A stretch of 58,043 bases of DNA from Bacteroidales bacterium. GTDB lineage: Bacteria > Bacteroidota > Bacteroidia > Bacteroidales > Paludibacteraceae. Under the pieces are notes generated by a model. That model had not been told where the DNA came from. It saw only the letters and a list, made by a program, of their open reading frames with translations, and did not search any database. The DNA is taken from assembly GCA_900767595.1 (NCBI GenBank), contig CAAFZS010000065.1, forward strand, positions 1-58,043, given 5' to 3'. The position numbers and the translations under genes were made by a program. Of the stretch, positions 1-8,467 are shown one piece after another; within the stretch, counting starts at the first letter, position 1; the number at the start of each line of letters is the position of its first letter.

Positions 1-998
1 TCTTTCTTGATAGGATTCTCATCACTCTTAACGTTGAAACCGGTACCTTCCCAACGAATTTCTAATTTGAAGAGACCGTCCTCAACCTTTTCCATATTAT
101 CAGACCACTCCCAAATATCACCATTACCATACTTAATTTGCCAGTTCTCATACTCGGTATATTTGTACTCTTGAGCAGGAGCGTCCTTCGTATAACGATA
201 TTTGGCACCATCGCTAAAGTCGTATTCAAGGGTGGTATCTTGGGAGCAAACGGGCAGAACAATATTAGCCATGTCTTTCCATGCACTTTCCGCTTCGTCG
301 TAGTATTGGATTTGGTTGCTCCAATCGGTGTCACCAACGGCTTTAAATTTGAAACCGTGACCTTCCTCGTCTGTGAATTCATATTCATATGTGAATGTAC
401 TCATATTCAAGGTCATAGCAACGCCTTCTGACCAACCATTAAAGTCACCGATGATAGCGGGAGCATAATTTTCAGACTCCGGAGCATCCAAAACGACTTT
501 GTACTTGTGAGAAGGAACAGTAGTGCAAGGACTCTTACCTGCTTTCCAACCGGCAGAAACGAGAACGACTGGATTCGTCTTGTCATAACCTTTTAGGTTA
601 GACTCTCCGGCATAACCAGCTTCAATGTTAACCGTACCACGGATGAGCTCCCAAGAATTCTCATCACCTGTTTGGTAATCCCACGAGAAAGAACCGTCCT
701 TCTTGAGTTGAACGGGTTTACCTTCGATGGACTCAGACTCATCATCAACGGCTACTTGATACCAACCATCAAAACCGTCAACCGGCTCAAACTTAGTCAT
801 CGTTAATACATCCTCGCTCCAACCATTGTACGATCCAATGAAAACGATGTCATTACAAACTTCGCCTTGGAAATAAACGGCTACACAGAGTTGACCTGCA
901 GCATAATCGAGGTCTGCGTCAGTAGGAACGGGTCCGTCAAACGCGAACATGCTTGCGCTCATAAGCGCAGCAGCAACAAAAGAAAAAATCTTTTTCAT
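1..998 (-). CDS. Secreted E-set / glycan-binding-like protein, 3' part outside window
   Basis: An open frame of 332 codons starts at the ATG at 996-998 and runs off the left edge with no stop, so the C-terminus is missing. The first ~18 residues (MKKIFSFVAAALMSASMFA) form a type I signal peptide with no lipobox. Two modules carry the pattern GxxNGWSE (about residues 53-58 and 180-185) typical of immunoglobulin-like E-set domains found in starch-active and glycogen-binding proteins; a third related stretch follows. It lies last in the SusC/SusD operon, 87 bases after susD, so a role as surface or secreted starch-binding protein, analogous to SusE/SusF, is likely by context. Unlike SusE/F it is not a lipoprotein; it may be a T9SS cargo whose sorting tail lies beyond the window. 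Confidence 0.75.
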   Translation of the reverse strand, partial: MKKIFSFVAAALMSASMFAFDGPVPTDADLDYAAGQLCVAVYFQGEVCNDIVFIGSYNGWSEDVLTMTKFEPVDGFDGWYQVAVDDESESIEGKPVQLKKDGSFSWDYQTGDENSWELIRGTVNIEAGYAGESNLKGYDKTNPVVLVSAGWKAGKSPCTTVPSHKYKVVLDAPESENYAPAIIGDFNGWSEGVAMTLNMSTFTYEYEFTDEEGHGFKFKAVGDTDWSNQIQYYDEAESAWKDMANIVLPVCSQDTTLEYDFSDGAKYRYTKDAPAQEYKYTEYENWQIKYGNGDIWEWSDNMEKVEDGLFKLEIRWEGTGFNVKSDENPIKK

Positions 999-1014
999 AA
1001 TTGTTTTGTTTTTA

Positions 1015-1049
1015 ATTGTTAATAAAATTGTTAATTGATTATTGTTAAT
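1015..1049 (-). repeat. Three ATTAACAAT leader boxes
   Basis: Reading the minus strand, ATTAACAAT occurs three times at 12-14 base spacing between the susD stop and the start codon at 998. The same word recurs in pairs before the genes starting at 6916 and 10627. The leaders are A-rich and lack a Shine-Dalgarno, as usual in Bacteroidota. Confidence 0.6.
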
Positions 1050-1085
1050 TAAAACTATTAGACAACGAATCAAAGGATAAGTTGT

Positions 1086-2741
1086 TTAATAATTTTTATG
1101 TTGTTTCAAATTCGGATTAGCTGTTACGTCATTGGTATAAAGCGGGAATACATTGTATTGTGCTCCCATAACAGCGGGTTGATCGGAAGATTTCTTTTCT
1201 CCACGACCTTCCCAGTTGTAATCAGCCGAACTGCCTGCGAACTTACCAAAACGGACAAGATCCGTACGGCGACGACCTTCGCAATAGAACTCACGCTGCC
1301 ACTCTTGCAAGAGCGTCATATCATCCAACGCAGTCAAAGCATCGGCATGTGCACGAGCACGAACGCTCTCGTTGATGACTTTCAAAGCATCGTCCGTTTT
1401 ACCTTGACGATAGATAGCCTCAGCATAGGTCAAATAAGCTTCCGCCACACGAATCAAAGGAATATCGGTGTCGGGGAAGGATTTGTCGCTGGCATACAAA
1501 CTATCAGAACGGATACCTGTCCATTTCATGATACCCCAGCAATCACCCATCTCGGAACTCATACTGCCATTGAAATTGCAACTATTAGCACCATCGTTAT
1601 ATATTGAGCAAAGGATGGCACGATCGTCCTTGAGCAAAGCAGGCATCTCGGCAGCAGTAGCTTGAACTGACGTATTGGATGTAAATGCCTTAACCAATTC
1701 CGGACTGGAACGGAAGCATCCCCAATAATCGTCTGTACCACAAGGCTCGTTCGCCAAATCTTTATATCGGAAAGCGCAAACGGTAAAACGGCTACCGCTC
1801 CATGCACGAGTGGCAACACCATCCTGATAAACCAATAGAATTGCCTCCTTTTGAGCGCCATTAACATCGTTGTCACCCATAAAGAGGAGTTGGTAAGGAG
1901 AGTTCCCTTTGATACCCGGAGTGGTACAAAGTTTATACTGAGAGTTGATTACTTTCTGAGCATACTCGGCCGCTTCTGCCCAATAATCCTTACCGGTAGA
2001 AGCATCGTCGGGATTTGTGCGGGTATAGATATTACCATTCAGATAGGTACGGGCGAGTAACATCTGAGCTGCCACTTTATCTACACGCCATGTAGAGAGA
2101 CGCTGATCAGGCAAAAGCGTTTCCAACTCTTTGAGTTCCGTAATCAACCAGTCAAAGATGTATGAACGTTTCTGCGGCATAGGAGAAGTAGCGGACACTT
2201 CCAACGCAAACGGAACGCAACCATTCAAGTCATCATCATTGGTGCCGAACATATCGAGCAGATACCAATAGTTGAGAGCACGCAAGAAACGAACCTCAGC
2301 GCGTTGTTGCTGCGTCTTCTCATCCTCATCGGTAGCCAAATCCAAGAAGTGGTTACAGAGGGTTATATCAAAGTATAAACGATAATACAAACCACCAACC
2401 AAGAAATTGTCGGCACCCCATTTCATAATACGCAAGTCAGCTACGCCCGGGTCACCCCAAACCCACCAACCGCCATCAGACGGGAACTCATTGCACTCCC
2501 ACATGATACGATAGAAAGAGGAAGCACCCTCATCAAAATCATCGATATCACCACTGCCATCAGGACCCTTTTGACCGGTGAGTCCCAATGTAGCATAACA
2601 TTTGGAAAAGACGGCATCTTGCTCAAAGGTTTGCAGGGTATTCTTATCAAACGGCTTAACATCAAGATCCTTAATGCAAGCTGTCATAGCCAAAGCAACT
2701 ACCGCCAACGATACTAAATATTTATAAGTTTTCATAATCAT
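1086..2741 (-). CDS. susD: SusD-family starch-binding outer-membrane lipoprotein
   Basis: 551 aa. Lipoprotein signal with lipobox ending at Cys22 (LAMTAC). SusD binds the glycan at the cell surface and forms the lid over the SusC transporter. As far as I recall the Bacteroides SusD sequence, it matches over much of the length: TGQKG near residue 55, DEG then SFYR and CNE-P, LRALxYWYLLDMFG at about 150-165, the GDNDVNGAQKEAIL stretch, PDTDIPLIRVAEAYLTYAEA, and EWQREFYCEGRRRTDLVRFG. This points to the starch-type SusD rather than a generic RagB. It follows susC by 26 bases. The start MIMK could also be read from the second Met at 2735. Family certain; starch specificity is inferred. Confidence 0.93.
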   Translation of the reverse strand: MIMKTYKYLVSLAVVALAMTACIKDLDVKPFDKNTLQTFEQDAVFSKCYATLGLTGQKGPDGSGDIDDFDEGASSFYRIMWECNEFPSDGGWWVWGDPGVADLRIMKWGADNFLVGGLYYRLYFDITLCNHFLDLATDEDEKTQQQRAEVRFLRALNYWYLLDMFGTNDDDLNGCVPFALEVSATSPMPQKRSYIFDWLITELKELETLLPDQRLSTWRVDKVAAQMLLARTYLNGNIYTRTNPDDASTGKDYWAEAAEYAQKVINSQYKLCTTPGIKGNSPYQLLFMGDNDVNGAQKEAILLVYQDGVATRAWSGSRFTVCAFRYKDLANEPCGTDDYWGCFRSSPELVKAFTSNTSVQATAAEMPALLKDDRAILCSIYNDGANSCNFNGSMSSEMGDCWGIMKWTGIRSDSLYASDKSFPDTDIPLIRVAEAYLTYAEAIYRQGKTDDALKVINESVRARAHADALTALDDMTLLQEWQREFYCEGRRRTDLVRFGKFAGSSADYNWEGRGEKKSSDQPAVMGAQYNVFPLYTNDVTANPNLKQHKNY

Positions 2742-2767
2742 AATAATTAAGAGTTTATACTATCCAT

Positions 2768-5700
2768 TTAGAAAGTGATATTCGTACCAATGAGCACCGC
2801 CATGGAACGCGGATACATATTGTTGTCAATACCTCCGAATACTTCAGGATCCAAGCCTTTGTAATTAGAGATAACAAACGGGTTGGAAACCGTAGCATAT
2901 AAACGGGCTTTCACTTTCGGATTCTTCTCAAACGAGTAACCCAAGGTGATATTGTCGCAACGCAAGAATGAAGCGTTCTCTACGAAATAATCCGATTTGA
3001 ACCAGTCATTGTAGGTTCCACCATATTGGTCTTTCAATCCATCAGACTTCATACCATCTACCCAATAAGTGTCGAAAGCGGAACGAAGCAATCCGTGATA
3101 ACCTGCATTACAGATCTTTCCGGACTCAACCCATTGCAGGTTGGAAGCCAATACATCGTTGTAAACATAGTTGCCGATATTGGAACGCAAAGTGATGCCC
3201 AAATCGAAATGATAGAATTGGAACTTCGTTTGGAAACCAATCATGAAGGGAGCCGAACCGCTCTTGTAGCAATAACGGTCCTCAACAGTGATTTGTCCAT
3301 CTTCGTTACGATCCACCAGATAATATTGTGTCTTACCGTTTTCATCTACCTTTTTCTGCGTCTCGAAGACATAGAAGCTGGCAGCCGTTTCGCCTACTTT
3401 ATGAACTTGAATCGTATTACCCGATCCGGAGGAGATACCACCGGTCTCAATAAAGTAATCCTTGTCGCTATCACCCGTTGTATTCGTCAACGAAGTGATC
3501 TTATTGTCGTTCCAAGTAAAGTTAAATCCGAGATCCCATTTGAAGTTCTTGCGATCTACAGCAACTGCATTGAATGAGAACTCGACACCCATATTCCGGA
3601 GCGATCCGACATTGCTGATGACGCGGTTCTTAAAGTTGGTTCCTGCCGGAACAGATACCGTTTGAATCAAGTCACGCGTGTCACGATAGTAGAAATCAAT
3701 GGCACTGGTGATACGTTGGTTGAGGAAACCTAAATCCAAACCGGCATTGTACGTAGTGGTCTTTTCCCAAGTTAGGTTCGGGTTGTATGCACCCGGACGA
3801 TAGGTGTTATAAACCACATTTCCATTCTTATCTTTTAAGACATTACCATTGGCATCATGAGCAACGTATGGCTCCGTACCAATAGGATAGTAAGCACCTT
3901 CCTGACTGACTGTATATTTAGGCAAGAAAGCGTAATCCTCACCGATATCCTGTTGACCGGTGATACCCCAACCTAAACGGAGTTTGAGGTCGCTTACCTC
4001 ATTAACATCCTTCAGGAAACTTTCTTTAATCTTCCAACCTAAAGCCACAGACGGGAACACACCCCATTTCTTTCCGGTAGCAAAACGAGAAGAACCATCA
4101 CCACGGACGGTAGCCGTAATCATCAATTGATTCCAACCGATATAATTCATACGGCCGAAGAAAGATACCAAGTAGTTCTCCGTTCCCCAAGAATTGTCCG
4201 AACGGTTATATTGCGTTCCGCGTAAAGCCTCTTCATTGTTGGTTTGAGGATACGTGCCATAATAACTGCTCTCCCCCCATCTCTTGAAGTGCTGCCACTC
4301 ATAACCCGCCATGATATCGAAATGCTGCTTGGCAGCCTCCCAGTCATGACCATATTGAGCGTATGCGTTGAACTGCAAGTTATATTTCTTTTCCCAAGTA
4401 TAACCAGTCTCACCATAATAGTGGTGCTCAGCAGACATCACGTCAAACACTGTATTTTGCTTACCATACGAGTAGTCAGCACCAAAATTGGCATGCAAGT
4501 GCAAGTCCTCAAGACCATGAATCTTATAGTCAGCCTCTAAGTTACCGACAAAGCACCCTGATTTTGCGCGGTCATCTTTCTGATTAAGAGAAGCCACCGG
4601 GTTCTTGGTTGATTGCGAACTGGGAGCCACCGTCCATAAGGGGTCGTTGTAGTTACCCTCTGTCGGAACTTGATAGTAGCCGCCAAAGAACCTATCTACC
4701 ACCTCTTGTGAAGGACGAGTAGAACCATCTACACAATTACCGGCACCCATCACGGGCATGGTAGGATCCATTGAGATAGCAGCACCCACTACACCGGCAG
4801 CATATTGGTTGGCTGTGTACATCCCTTTCGCATTCAAATTGAACACCAAGTGTTTATCCAAGAAGGACGGACTTAAATTCAGCGATGCCGTAACACGCTG
4901 CATCTGCGAAGTCTTAATAATACCATTGTTCAGAGTATAACCGACAGATGCGCGATAAGGCATATCGCAGTTCTTATCCTTAAAGCCGCCCATTACAGAA
5001 ACATTGTGGTCAGTAGATACCGCAGGACGATAAATCTGATCTTGCCAATCGGTATTAGCCGTACCCAGATAGCAAGTCTTAGAGGCATCGTGTCCTAAGG
5101 CCGTAGCATATTGGCGGACTTGATCACCGGTCAATGTCTCCAATCTATTGGTCAAGGTATTGACCGACACACTACCATCATATTGTACTTTCAACTTCTG
5201 ACCGGACGAACCTTTCTTGGTGGTGATGATGATGACACCATTACTTGCACGGCTACCATAGATAGCGGTTGCCGAAGCGTCTTTCAAAACCGTGAAAGTC
5301 TCGATATCGCTTGGGTTAACCATTGCCAAAGCGTTAGGTGCACCCTTGATACCATTATTATCCATTGCCAGACCATCAATAACGATGAGCGGGTCATTGG
5401 AGGCATTCAAAGACGATCCGCCACGAATACGGATAGTAGCTGCACCACCGGGAGTACCGCCATTATTGGTGACACTCACACCGGCAATCTTACCGGACAG
5501 CAAATCTTGAGCACTTTGAGTGAGACCTTTGTTCATGTCATCGGGCTTGATAGCGGTAACGGAACCGGTAGCGTCGTTTTTCTTAACCGTACCATATCCG
5601 ACAACCACTAATTCCTCTAATTGCTCAGAGTCCTCACTTAACTTAACAATCATAGATGCTTGCGCAGGTAATTCTACTGATTTATATCCCATATAAGAGA

Positions 5701-5935
5701 ATTGGATAACAGCACCTTCGGGTGCACTCAAATTAAAATTACCATCAAAATCGGTAACCGTACCGGTTGTGGTGCCTTTAACAATAATATTAGCACCAAT
5801 AATAGGATCTCCATTAGCTGCATCAACGACTGTACCATTAACAGCAATCTGCGCCTGCATCCCCATTGAGCAGAAGAGCATCAACAAGGTTGCACAAGAA
5901 AAAATAGAAATAATGTGTTTCATATCTCGTTTCAT
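2768..5935 (-). CDS. susC: SusC-family TonB-dependent outer-membrane glycan transporter
   Basis: 1055 aa. Signal peptide to about residue 29, then a carboxypeptidase-D-like regulatory domain (about 32-100: NGTVVD, GANI, TDFDG, YMGY). The SusC signature ELVVVGYG is at 108-115, followed by the plug domain (GKIAGV, IRIRGGSS, PLIVIDGL, ASATAIYGSRASNGVI) and a long beta-barrel ending in a terminal Phe. It imports maltodextrin-size oligosaccharides across the outer membrane using TonB energy, in complex with SusD. The start lies 3 bases after the stop of the lipoprotein gene upstream, so the two are surely cotranscribed. Length is normal for the family. Confidence 0.95.
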   Translation of the reverse strand: MKRDMKHIISIFSCATLLMLFCSMGMQAQIAVNGTVVDAANGDPIIGANIIVKGTTTGTVTDFDGNFNLSAPEGAVIQFSYMGYKSVELPAQASMIVKLSEDSEQLEELVVVGYGTVKKNDATGSVTAIKPDDMNKGLTQSAQDLLSGKIAGVSVTNNGGTPGGAATIRIRGGSSLNASNDPLIVIDGLAMDNNGIKGAPNALAMVNPSDIETFTVLKDASATAIYGSRASNGVIIITTKKGSSGQKLKVQYDGSVSVNTLTNRLETLTGDQVRQYATALGHDASKTCYLGTANTDWQDQIYRPAVSTDHNVSVMGGFKDKNCDMPYRASVGYTLNNGIIKTSQMQRVTASLNLSPSFLDKHLVFNLNAKGMYTANQYAAGVVGAAISMDPTMPVMGAGNCVDGSTRPSQEVVDRFFGGYYQVPTEGNYNDPLWTVAPSSQSTKNPVASLNQKDDRAKSGCFVGNLEADYKIHGLEDLHLHANFGADYSYGKQNTVFDVMSAEHHYYGETGYTWEKKYNLQFNAYAQYGHDWEAAKQHFDIMAGYEWQHFKRWGESSYYGTYPQTNNEEALRGTQYNRSDNSWGTENYLVSFFGRMNYIGWNQLMITATVRGDGSSRFATGKKWGVFPSVALGWKIKESFLKDVNEVSDLKLRLGWGITGQQDIGEDYAFLPKYTVSQEGAYYPIGTEPYVAHDANGNVLKDKNGNVVYNTYRPGAYNPNLTWEKTTTYNAGLDLGFLNQRITSAIDFYYRDTRDLIQTVSVPAGTNFKNRVISNVGSLRNMGVEFSFNAVAVDRKNFKWDLGFNFTWNDNKITSLTNTTGDSDKDYFIETGGISSGSGNTIQVHKVGETAASFYVFETQKKVDENGKTQYYLVDRNEDGQITVEDRYCYKSGSAPFMIGFQTKFQFYHFDLGITLRSNIGNYVYNDVLASNLQWVESGKICNAGYHGLLRSAFDTYWVDGMKSDGLKDQYGGTYNDWFKSDYFVENASFLRCDNITLGYSFEKNPKVKARLYATVSNPFVISNYKGLDPEVFGGIDNNMYPRSMAVLIGTNITF

Positions 5936-5938
5936 AAA

Positions 5939-6916
5939 TTATTTTTCATCCTTTGGAATCATTACAAAATCCGTTCTATCAACAGTCAAAGAGCCTTCTC
6001 CATCTTTAACAGTGAATTTGCTAATCGGCAGCACTTCAGGTTCCGTAGCACCTTTCTTCAGAAGTTCCACATTGAACTTTTTAGCATTAATGATCTCCGT
6101 AATCACCCACGTAAAGTCGTCTTCCAAGACGGTAACAGACAGAGGCAACGAATCACGGGTGAACGTAGCACCAAAGATGGACATGTGACCGGTATTAATC
6201 AAAGTAATAGGATCTCTTGAGAAGGTCATGGTAACCGATGTATCCGCTTTTAGGCCAGCATCCTTAATATCTATAATGTGCAAGGTATCAATTCGTACCG
6301 TATCAGCATATTTCTTGCCAGTAACGGGGTCTTTCTTTACAACAATCGTATATTGGAGAGAATCGCGATAAGTAGTGTCCTTCCAATATTCTTTCTTTGC
6401 GAAGTTCCAACTAGAATTAGCAAAAAGCGTATCCACATTCTCTAAAACATCAATTTTAGATACACCGGCAGCAGCGGTTACCCCCTCTTCAATGATGGAG
6501 TTTGAGAAATAGATCACTTTGTACGGTTCTGTTTTCATCAGCGGATCCGTGATACCCGCCGTACTCTCAACCGGAGTAAACAAATAATAGATACCCGTTC
6601 CCTTTTCAACCACCTCTTTTTGCACAAAAGAAAAAGTTTGGGGCTCAGTAACATACTTCAGTCCGTCACCATATTTCATTACTTGACGAACAATCTGATT
6701 CGGCTTTGCAGATTCCTCCGCAAGAACAAGTTTATAATCAATAATGGTAAGAATCCCATCATTGAGAACCGAACCTGAGCGAATGGCTGTTTTAGCAAAA
6801 TTCTCGGCAGCCAAATTGTTACATGTGTCGGTTATTTCGCCTTTGGGTTTACAAGAAGTAAAACATGTAAAACCAACAGCAACCGCCATAACAAATAGTA
6901 GTAATTTTGTTTTCAT
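5939..6916 (-). CDS. Unknown lipoprotein of the Sus operon
   Basis: 325 aa. The N-terminus is a lipoprotein signal with Cys22 in a TSC lipobox, so the product should be anchored in a membrane, probably the outer one. The rest is beta-rich with repeated short charged strands (YTIVVKKDPVTGKKYADTV, VTMTFSRDPITLI) and no motif I recognise. It sits between the MFS transporter and susC, with 28 and 3 base gaps, which ties it to glycan uptake. It is not at the usual SusE/F position after susD and does not resemble SusE/F. It could be a carbohydrate-binding or lid-type accessory. Function unknown. Confidence 0.8.
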   Translation of the reverse strand: MKTKLLLFVMAVAVGFTCFTSCKPKGEITDTCNNLAAENFAKTAIRSGSVLNDGILTIIDYKLVLAEESAKPNQIVRQVMKYGDGLKYVTEPQTFSFVQKEVVEKGTGIYYLFTPVESTAGITDPLMKTEPYKVIYFSNSIIEEGVTAAAGVSKIDVLENVDTLFANSSWNFAKKEYWKDTTYRDSLQYTIVVKKDPVTGKKYADTVRIDTLHIIDIKDAGLKADTSVTMTFSRDPITLINTGHMSIFGATFTRDSLPLSVTVLEDDFTWVITEIINAKKFNVELLKKGATEPEVLPISKFTVKDGEGSLTVDRTDFVMIPKDEK

Positions 6917-6927
6917 GTTGTAAAATT

Positions 6928-6949
6928 ATTGTTAATTAATATTGTTAGT
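6928..6949 (-). repeat. Two TAACAAT boxes spanning the MFS stop / lipoprotein start junction
   Basis: On the minus strand CTAACAAT and TTAACAAT follow each other at 13-base spacing. The TAA of the first is the stop codon of the MFS gene (6945-6947). Same words as the leaders at 1015-1049 and 10647-10669. Confidence 0.55.
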
Positions 6950-8300
6950 TTTTTTCCTTAATCGCGATGACGCTAATCGCTCCTAACACGAGAAGCACAC
7001 CCGCAACGACAAGCATATACGCCTGCGCGCCTGCGCATATATATTTAAGGAGTACCCCACCTAAGAGCGCTGCTACTATCTGCGGCAAGCAAATCGTGCA
7101 GTTAAACAAACCTAAGTAGTACCCCATGTTTCCACCCTTCAACGAGTTCGTCAAGATTGTGAACGGCAAAGCCAGCATCGCTGCCCAAGCTGCACCTACC
7201 AAAGCGTAACTGATAAAGAGCACATATTGATTATGTACCATGCAGATGGAAGCAAAACCAATCGCACCCACAATCAGCGAGATGGCGTAAGCCCCCTTGT
7301 TCCCGAACCACTTCTCCAAGGCGGGCAGGAAAGCAGCCCAAATGAGCGAACCGACAGCTTGGATACAGAACACAACGCCAACCCAGTTACCCGCATCCTG
7401 GAAAGCGGCAGCAGCAGGATTAACACCATCCCAACCAAAGCACAACGTAGCAATCGCACCATTGGAATAAGTCCACATATACATAAACGCTGCCCAGCAG
7501 AAGAAGTGAACGAGACCAATCGTCCAGAACGTACTCGGCGCGTGAACGAGCAAACTAATGAAACTCGGGTCCTCACTCTTTCCGGAATCTTCGAACTTTC
7601 CGGACTTTCCGGTTATTCCATGGAAAGCAGCATACTCCTCCGGATCGAGCTCCTTCACCGTAGCAAACGTATAGAGTGAGCATAAAATCAAAATAGCGGC
7701 ACCGATATAGAAACTCCACTTCACGCTATCCGGGATAACACCCTCCGGAGCGGTATTCGCAATACCGATCCACGTAAACAGAATCGGGAACACATAACCG
7801 CAAACCGAACCGGCATTGCAAAGGAAAGACTGAATCGAATAAGCCAGCCCCTTCTGCTCCTCGTTCACCATATCGCCCACCATCATCTTAAACGGCTGCA
7901 TAGCGATATTGATGCTCGTATCAAGGAACATCAAACTAAACAACCCGAACCACATCGCCGCATTCAATCCCAAGAAAGCACTCTGCGCAAACGTGAAGTT
8001 ACCGGCATTGGGCAGCAGCACCATTACCGCAACCGCAATCAACGCTCCTACCAACAGATAGGGCTTACGGCGACCTAACTTACACCAGGTCTTGTCACTA
8101 TACTTGCCAATCAACGGTTGAACAATCATTCCCATCAACGGGGGCAGTATCCAGAAGAAGGATAACTGGTGAGGGTCAGCGCCTAATGTGGCGAAAATTC
8201 GGGAGATATTGGCACTTTGCAAGGCGTAGGCAATCTGAACGCCAAAGAAGCCGAAAGAGAGATTAAATAGTTGTCCAAAAGACAAATTACGTTTTTCCAT
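6945..8300 (-). CDS. MFS sugar transporter (GPH/SLC45-like), probable maltose/maltodextrin importer
   Basis: 451 aa, about 12 membrane segments. The N-terminus (SFGQLFNLSFGFFGVQ, then QPLIGKYSDKTW and GRRKPYLLVGA) matches the glycoside-pentoside-hexuronide/SLC45-type transporters of Bacteroidota found with alpha-glucan loci. It would take mono- or oligosaccharides from the periplasm into the cytoplasm. It is the first gene of the Sus operon, 8 kb from the end visible here, behind a good promoter at 8327-8358. The cytoplasmic loop between the two halves (about residues 227-243) is a low-complexity KSG-rich insert encoded by TCCGGA repeats. Substrate is inferred from the neighbouring starch-type susD. 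Confidence 0.85.
   Translation of the reverse strand: MEKRNLSFGQLFNLSFGFFGVQIAYALQSANISRIFATLGADPHQLSFFWILPPLMGMIVQPLIGKYSDKTWCKLGRRKPYLLVGALIAVAVMVLLPNAGNFTFAQSAFLGLNAAMWFGLFSLMFLDTSINIAMQPFKMMVGDMVNEEQKGLAYSIQSFLCNAGSVCGYVFPILFTWIGIANTAPEGVIPDSVKWSFYIGAAILILCSLYTFATVKELDPEEYAAFHGITGKSGKFEDSGKSEDPSFISLLVHAPSTFWTIGLVHFFCWAAFMYMWTYSNGAIATLCFGWDGVNPAAAAFQDAGNWVGVVFCIQAVGSLIWAAFLPALEKWFGNKGAYAISLIVGAIGFASICMVHNQYVLFISYALVGAAWAAMLALPFTILTNSLKGGNMGYYLGLFNCTICLPQIVAALLGGVLLKYICAGAQAYMLVVAGVLLVLGAISVIAIKEKN
7571..7620 (-). repeat. In-frame TTCCGGA repeat inside the MFS gene
   Basis: TCCGGA or close variants recur every 9-18 bases, encoding a Lys-Ser-Gly/Asp-Ser-Gly linker. The same DNA word forms linkers in four other genes of this window (14460, 16098, 20902, 24963). 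Confidence 0.7.
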
Positions 8301-8326
8301 ACGTATATTTTAAGCTTAAGCGACTG

Positions 8327-8358
8327 CAAAGATACAACTTTTTTTTTATTCGTGCAAG
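8327..8358 (-). promoter_or_regulatory. Promoter of the Sus operon
   Basis: On the minus strand CTTG (8355-8358), 20-base spacer, TATCTTTG (8327-8334). Matches the Bacteroidetes -33/-7 consensus; the start codon at 8300 follows by about 27 bases. Confidence 0.75.
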
Positions 8359-8409
8359 AAAAAATGCATTTTTTATGCTAAAAAATTCTATTTTGTCCCA
8401 AAAACGCAC

Positions 8410-8449
8410 AAAAAAAGACGGTGCACAGTATGCACCGCCTCTTTTTTTT
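8410..8449 (-). terminator. Intrinsic terminator, symmetric
   Basis: GGTGCA-cagta-TGCACC stem with an A tract on the left and a T tract on the right, so it can work in both directions. It serves the minus-strand gene ending at 8468. Confidence 0.8.
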
Positions 8450-8467
8450 CAATCTATCAAAGGTTGA

